From an uncultured Bacteroidia bacterium (GTDB taxonomy: Bacteria; Bacteroidota; Bacteroidia; Bacteroidales; UBA932), in contig CACXPG010000012.1 of the NCBI GenBank assembly GCA_902769525.1, positions 1-64,000 on the forward strand: a stretch of DNA of 64,000 nt, given 5' to 3'. Of this stretch, positions 61,586-64,000 are shown piece after piece. Each line of letters starts with the position of its first letter. The stretch's first letter is position 1. The notes below the pieces were generated by a model. That model was not told where the DNA came from. It worked only from the letters and a program-made list of their open reading frames with translations, and made no database searches. The translations under genes were made by a program, and so were the position numbers.

Positions 61586-63691
61586 ATGGAAAAAAGCTAC
61601 AAGAGACATTTGATTACAGCAGCGCTTCCTTACGCCAACGGCAGCGTGCATATCGGCCACCTGGCTGGTGTTTACGTTCCTGCAGACATTTACGTCCGCT
61701 ATCTCAGGCTTAAAGGAGAGGAAGTGCTTTTTGTTTGCGGAAGCGACGAGCACGGAGTGCCAATTACATTCAAGGCCAAAGATTTAGGCTGCTCCCCGCA
61801 GGAAATCGTTGACAAATACCACTCCATCATAAAGGATTCGTTCAACCGCTTTGGAATCAGTTTCAGCATCTATTCCAGAACCAGTTCGAAGATTCATCAC
61901 CAGACTGCAGCCGAGTTCTTCAAGAAACTCTACCAGGACGGAAAGTTCATCGAGCAGGAGAGCGAGCAGTACTACGACCCTTCTGCAAAGGTGTTCCTGG
62001 CAGACCGTTACATTATGGGAACCTGTCCTAAGTGCGGAAACGAGAAGGCCTATGGAGACCAGTGCGAGAAGTGCGGCAGCACCCTCTCGCCGGACGAACT
62101 GATAGACCCACATTCCAGGCTTAGCGGAGAAAAGCCTGTCAAGAAGATGACCAAACACTGGTATCTTCCGCTGGACAAATACGAAGGCTGGCTCAAGGAA
62201 TGGATAATAGACGGCCACAAAGAGTGGAAAACCAACGTTTACGGGCAGTGCAAGAGCTGGATTGACGGAGGCCTCAGGCCAAGAGCCGTTACCAGAGACC
62301 TGGACTGGGGTGTTCCGGTTCCGCTGGAAGAAGCCCAGGGCAAGGTTCTGTATGTCTGGTTCGACGCTCCTATCGGCTATATCTCCAACACGAAGGAACT
62401 TCTTCCGAATGACTGGGAGAAATGGTGGAAGAGCCCGGACACCAGGATGATACATTTCATCGGCAAAGACAATATAGTCTTCCACTGCATAGTCTTCCCG
62501 TCTATGCTCAAGGCTTACGGAGACGGTTTCATACTTCCGGAAAACGTTCCTGCTAACGAGTTCCTCAACCTTGAGGGAGACAAGATATCCACTTCCCGCA
62601 ACTGGGCTATCTGGCTGGAGGAATATCTGGAGCAGTTCCCTGGACAGCAGGATGTCATGAGATACGTTCTCTGCGCCAACGCTCCTGAAACCAAGGACAA
62701 CGACTTTACCTGGAAAGACTTCCAGGCACGCAACAACAGCGAGCTTGTGGCCATCTACGGAAACTTCGTCAACAGAGCTCTTGTCCTGACGAACAAGTAC
62801 TTTGGCGGCAAGGTTCCGGGCTATGCTCCTGAACAGCTCACGGAGGATGACAAGAAGCTTATAGCCGCAATTCCTGAAATCACGAAAAACCTTCAGGACT
62901 GCCTGGACCATTTCAAGTTCAGAGATGCCGTAAAGGAAGCGATGAACCTGGCAAGGCTGGGCAACAAATACCTGACAGACACCGAGCCTTGGAAGGTCTT
63001 CAAGACAGATCCGCAGAGAGTTGCCGTAATACTCAACCTCTGCCTCCAGATCTGCGCCAACCTTTCCATTGCCTTCGAGCCATTCTGCCCGTTCTCTTCC
63101 AAGAAACTCCAGGCTATGCTTAATCTCTCTCCAAAGAAAGATGACATCTGCCCTGTAAGCGCTCCTGAGGGCAAAATCCGCTGGGATATGCTCGGAAGAA
63201 CAGATTTCCTCAAGGAAGGAGACCAGATAGGCACAGCAGAGCTTCTTTTCAGCAAGATCGAAGACGAGACCATCCAGGTCCAGACAGACCGCCTGGCAAG
63301 AATCAAGAAAGAGAACCAGGAGAAGGAAAAAGCCGAGCAGGCCAAGCAGGTGCAGCCTCAGAAACCTGAGTGCACCTTTGAGGAATTCGAGAAGATGGAC
63401 ATCCGCACGGCCACCGTCCTTGAAGCAGAAGCCGTTCCAAAGACAGACAAGCTGCTCAAGCTCACCATTGATACCGGAATAGACAAGAGAGTCATTGTTT
63501 CAGGTATCGCCGAGTATTACAAACCGGAAGATATGCTTGGCAGGCAGATTTGCATACTCGCCAACCTGAAACCACGCAAGATCAGGGGAATAGAGAGCCA
63601 GGGAATGATTCTTATGGCAAAAGACTCCTCCGGCAAGATGAGATTCATCACTCCTGAGGAAGTGATGGTCAACGGAGCGGCTATCGGATAG
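61586..63691 (+). CDS. metG: Methionyl-tRNA synthetase with C-terminal tRNA-binding domain
   Basis: 701 residues. HIGH motif [10 protein letters not shown], four-cysteine zinc knuckles (CPKCGN, CEKCGS), KMSKS-type motif DKISTSRNW, and a helical anticodon-binding domain. A lysine/glutamate-rich linker leads to an OB-fold tRNA-binding module (about 590-701; [27 protein letters not shown]) of the EMAP II type that aids dimer formation. It ends 6 bases from the convergent gene. Confidence 0.96.
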   Translation: MEKSYKRHLITAALPYANGSVHIGHLAGVYVPADIYVRYLRLKGEEVLFVCGSDEHGVPITFKAKDLGCSPQEIVDKYHSIIKDSFNRFGISFSIYSRTSSKIHHQTAAEFFKKLYQDGKFIEQESEQYYDPSAKVFLADRYIMGTCPKCGNEKAYGDQCEKCGSTLSPDELIDPHSRLSGEKPVKKMTKHWYLPLDKYEGWLKEWIIDGHKEWKTNVYGQCKSWIDGGLRPRAVTRDLDWGVPVPLEEAQGKVLYVWFDAPIGYISNTKELLPNDWEKWWKSPDTRMIHFIGKDNIVFHCIVFPSMLKAYGDGFILPENVPANEFLNLEGDKISTSRNWAIWLEEYLEQFPGQQDVMRYVLCANAPETKDNDFTWKDFQARNNSELVAIYGNFVNRALVLTNKYFGGKVPGYAPEQLTEDDKKLIAAIPEITKNLQDCLDHFKFRDAVKEAMNLARLGNKYLTDTEPWKVFKTDPQRVAVILNLCLQICANLSIAFEPFCPFSSKKLQAMLNLSPKKDDICPVSAPEGKIRWDMLGRTDFLKEGDQIGTAELLFSKIEDETIQVQTDRLARIKKENQEKEKAEQAKQVQPQKPECTFEEFEKMDIRTATVLEAEAVPKTDKLLKLTIDTGIDKRVIVSGIAEYYKPEDMLGRQICILANLKPRKIRGIESQGMILMAKDSSGKMRFITPEEVMVNGAAIG

Positions 63692-63697
63692 TGATGC

Positions 63698-64000
63698 CTA
63701 AAGCTTGTAGTTGATGATTTCCAGCTCTTGCTTGCTGTAAAGAATTTTCTCCAGCACAGGCCTGAGCTCTTCCTTGAACACAAGCACAAGCAGTACCAGA
63801 ATCAGCAGGATTGCAAGGACTGTAAGCAAGATATACAGCCATCTGTAACTCCTGCTGGTTTTCTTTTCCCCGGCCTGTTTTTCTGCTTCAGCTTTTAGCT
63901 TTTCTTCTGCCGCTTTCTCCTCTGCGACTTTTCTTTCTTGAGCGGCCTTCTCTTGAGCAAGACGCTTTTCCTCGGCTATTCTTTTCTCCTCAGCAGCCTT
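63698..64000 (-). CDS. C-terminal part of a coiled-coil membrane protein
   Basis: An open minus-strand frame of 100 codons runs in from beyond the window end and stops at TAG (63698-63700). Reading towards the C-terminus it shows an Ala/Lys/Glu-rich coiled coil with AEEKRIAEEKRLAQEKAA-type repeats, one hydrophobic helix (YILLTVLAILLILVLLVLVF) and a short charged tail ending INYKL. The layout resembles TolA-like or other repeat-rich membrane proteins, but the rest is needed to tell. Confidence 0.75.
   Translation of the reverse strand, partial: KAAEEKRIAEEKRLAQEKAAQERKVAEEKAAEEKLKAEAEKQAGEKKTSRSYRWLYILLTVLAILLILVLLVLVFKEELRPVLEKILYSKQELEIINYKL

Noticed and set aside
1-64000. Frequent TCGCGA hexamers, many near gene starts
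   Set aside because: About 18 were noticed by eye; roughly 14 are expected by chance at this base composition, so there is no clear excess.
1-64000. tRNA, rRNA, CRISPR arrays or complete insertion sequences
   Set aside because: No cloverleaf, ribosomal RNA segment, regular short repeat-spacer pattern or transposase frame was seen. The repeats inside the LRR genes are coding and of about 63 bases.

Overview
The window looks like chromosomal DNA of a Bacteroidota bacterium, most likely an uncultured gut- or rumen-type member of the Bacteroidales. Several observations support this. Many genes are preceded by the Bacteroidota -7 promoter element TAnnTTTG. Lipoproteins carry acidic residues just after the lipobox cysteine (CSKED). 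The families present are typical of the phylum: fimbrillin-like and LRR lipoproteins, a FISUMP lipoprotein, a PlpD-type patatin, a GH84 hexosaminidase and class I fumarase. Housekeeping genes (leuS, metG, prfB, recA, dnaG, rlmN, gcvT) are scattered through the window, so this is a core chromosome segment with accessory inserts. The species cannot be fixed from sequence alone.

Layout. 1-0.9 kb: the tail of an ADP-ribosylglycohydrolase, a structured stretch that may be a small RNA, and an isolated 37-codon peptide gene with its own promoter and terminator. 0.9-5.3 kb: two paralogous exported OmpA-type proteins interleaved with two LuxR-type HTH regulators (one on a membrane-anchored TPR protein) and a lipoprotein. 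5.3-9.7 kb (minus): a compact HprK-like kinase / S24-S26 peptidase / PqqD-like / ABC exporter cluster followed by dinB; this resembles a modified-peptide maturation and export locus. 9.7-12.2 kb: trkA and two small AraC-type HTH proteins. 12.3-20.1 kb (minus): a tight run of SPOR lipoprotein, gcvT, an M28-like protein that has lost most metal ligands and is fused to a TonB C-terminal domain, leuS and two YitT transporters, closed by a terminator. 20.2-23.1 kb: a TonB-C-like protein, a CapA-like protein and PhoH.

23.1-28.2 kb is a more AT-rich accessory island. It holds a HigB/HigA toxin-antitoxin pair, two proteins with PD-(D/E)XK-like motifs, a recombinase-arm domain joined to a DUF1653-like domain, two tiny proteins, and a 290-residue protein that reads as a shrunken DnaE (DNA polymerase III alpha) without its catalytic aspartates. 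This is the best place in the window to look for an undescribed system. 28.2-41.0 kb returns to core-type genes: a D-aminoacylase-like amidohydrolase, apbE, a FISUMP lipoprotein, lemA plus two TPM proteins, a hydrolase / unknown / PQQ-propeller operon with 4-base overlaps, prfB with an intact +1 frameshift site, and fumarase.

41.1-51.5 kb is an array of five paralogous minus-strand lipoproteins. All share a fimbrillin (Mfa)-like N-terminal domain. Four continue into a calcium-loop-like motif and 9 to about 19 leucine-rich repeats, and one stops after the N-terminal domain. 51.6-64.0 kb carries a small lipoprotein, GH84, RecX with a coiled-coil insertion, a patatin with an outer-membrane barrel, rlmN, then divergently recA, dnaG and metG, and finally the C-terminal part of a coiled-coil membrane protein running off the window. 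No tRNA, rRNA, CRISPR array or complete insertion sequence was seen.
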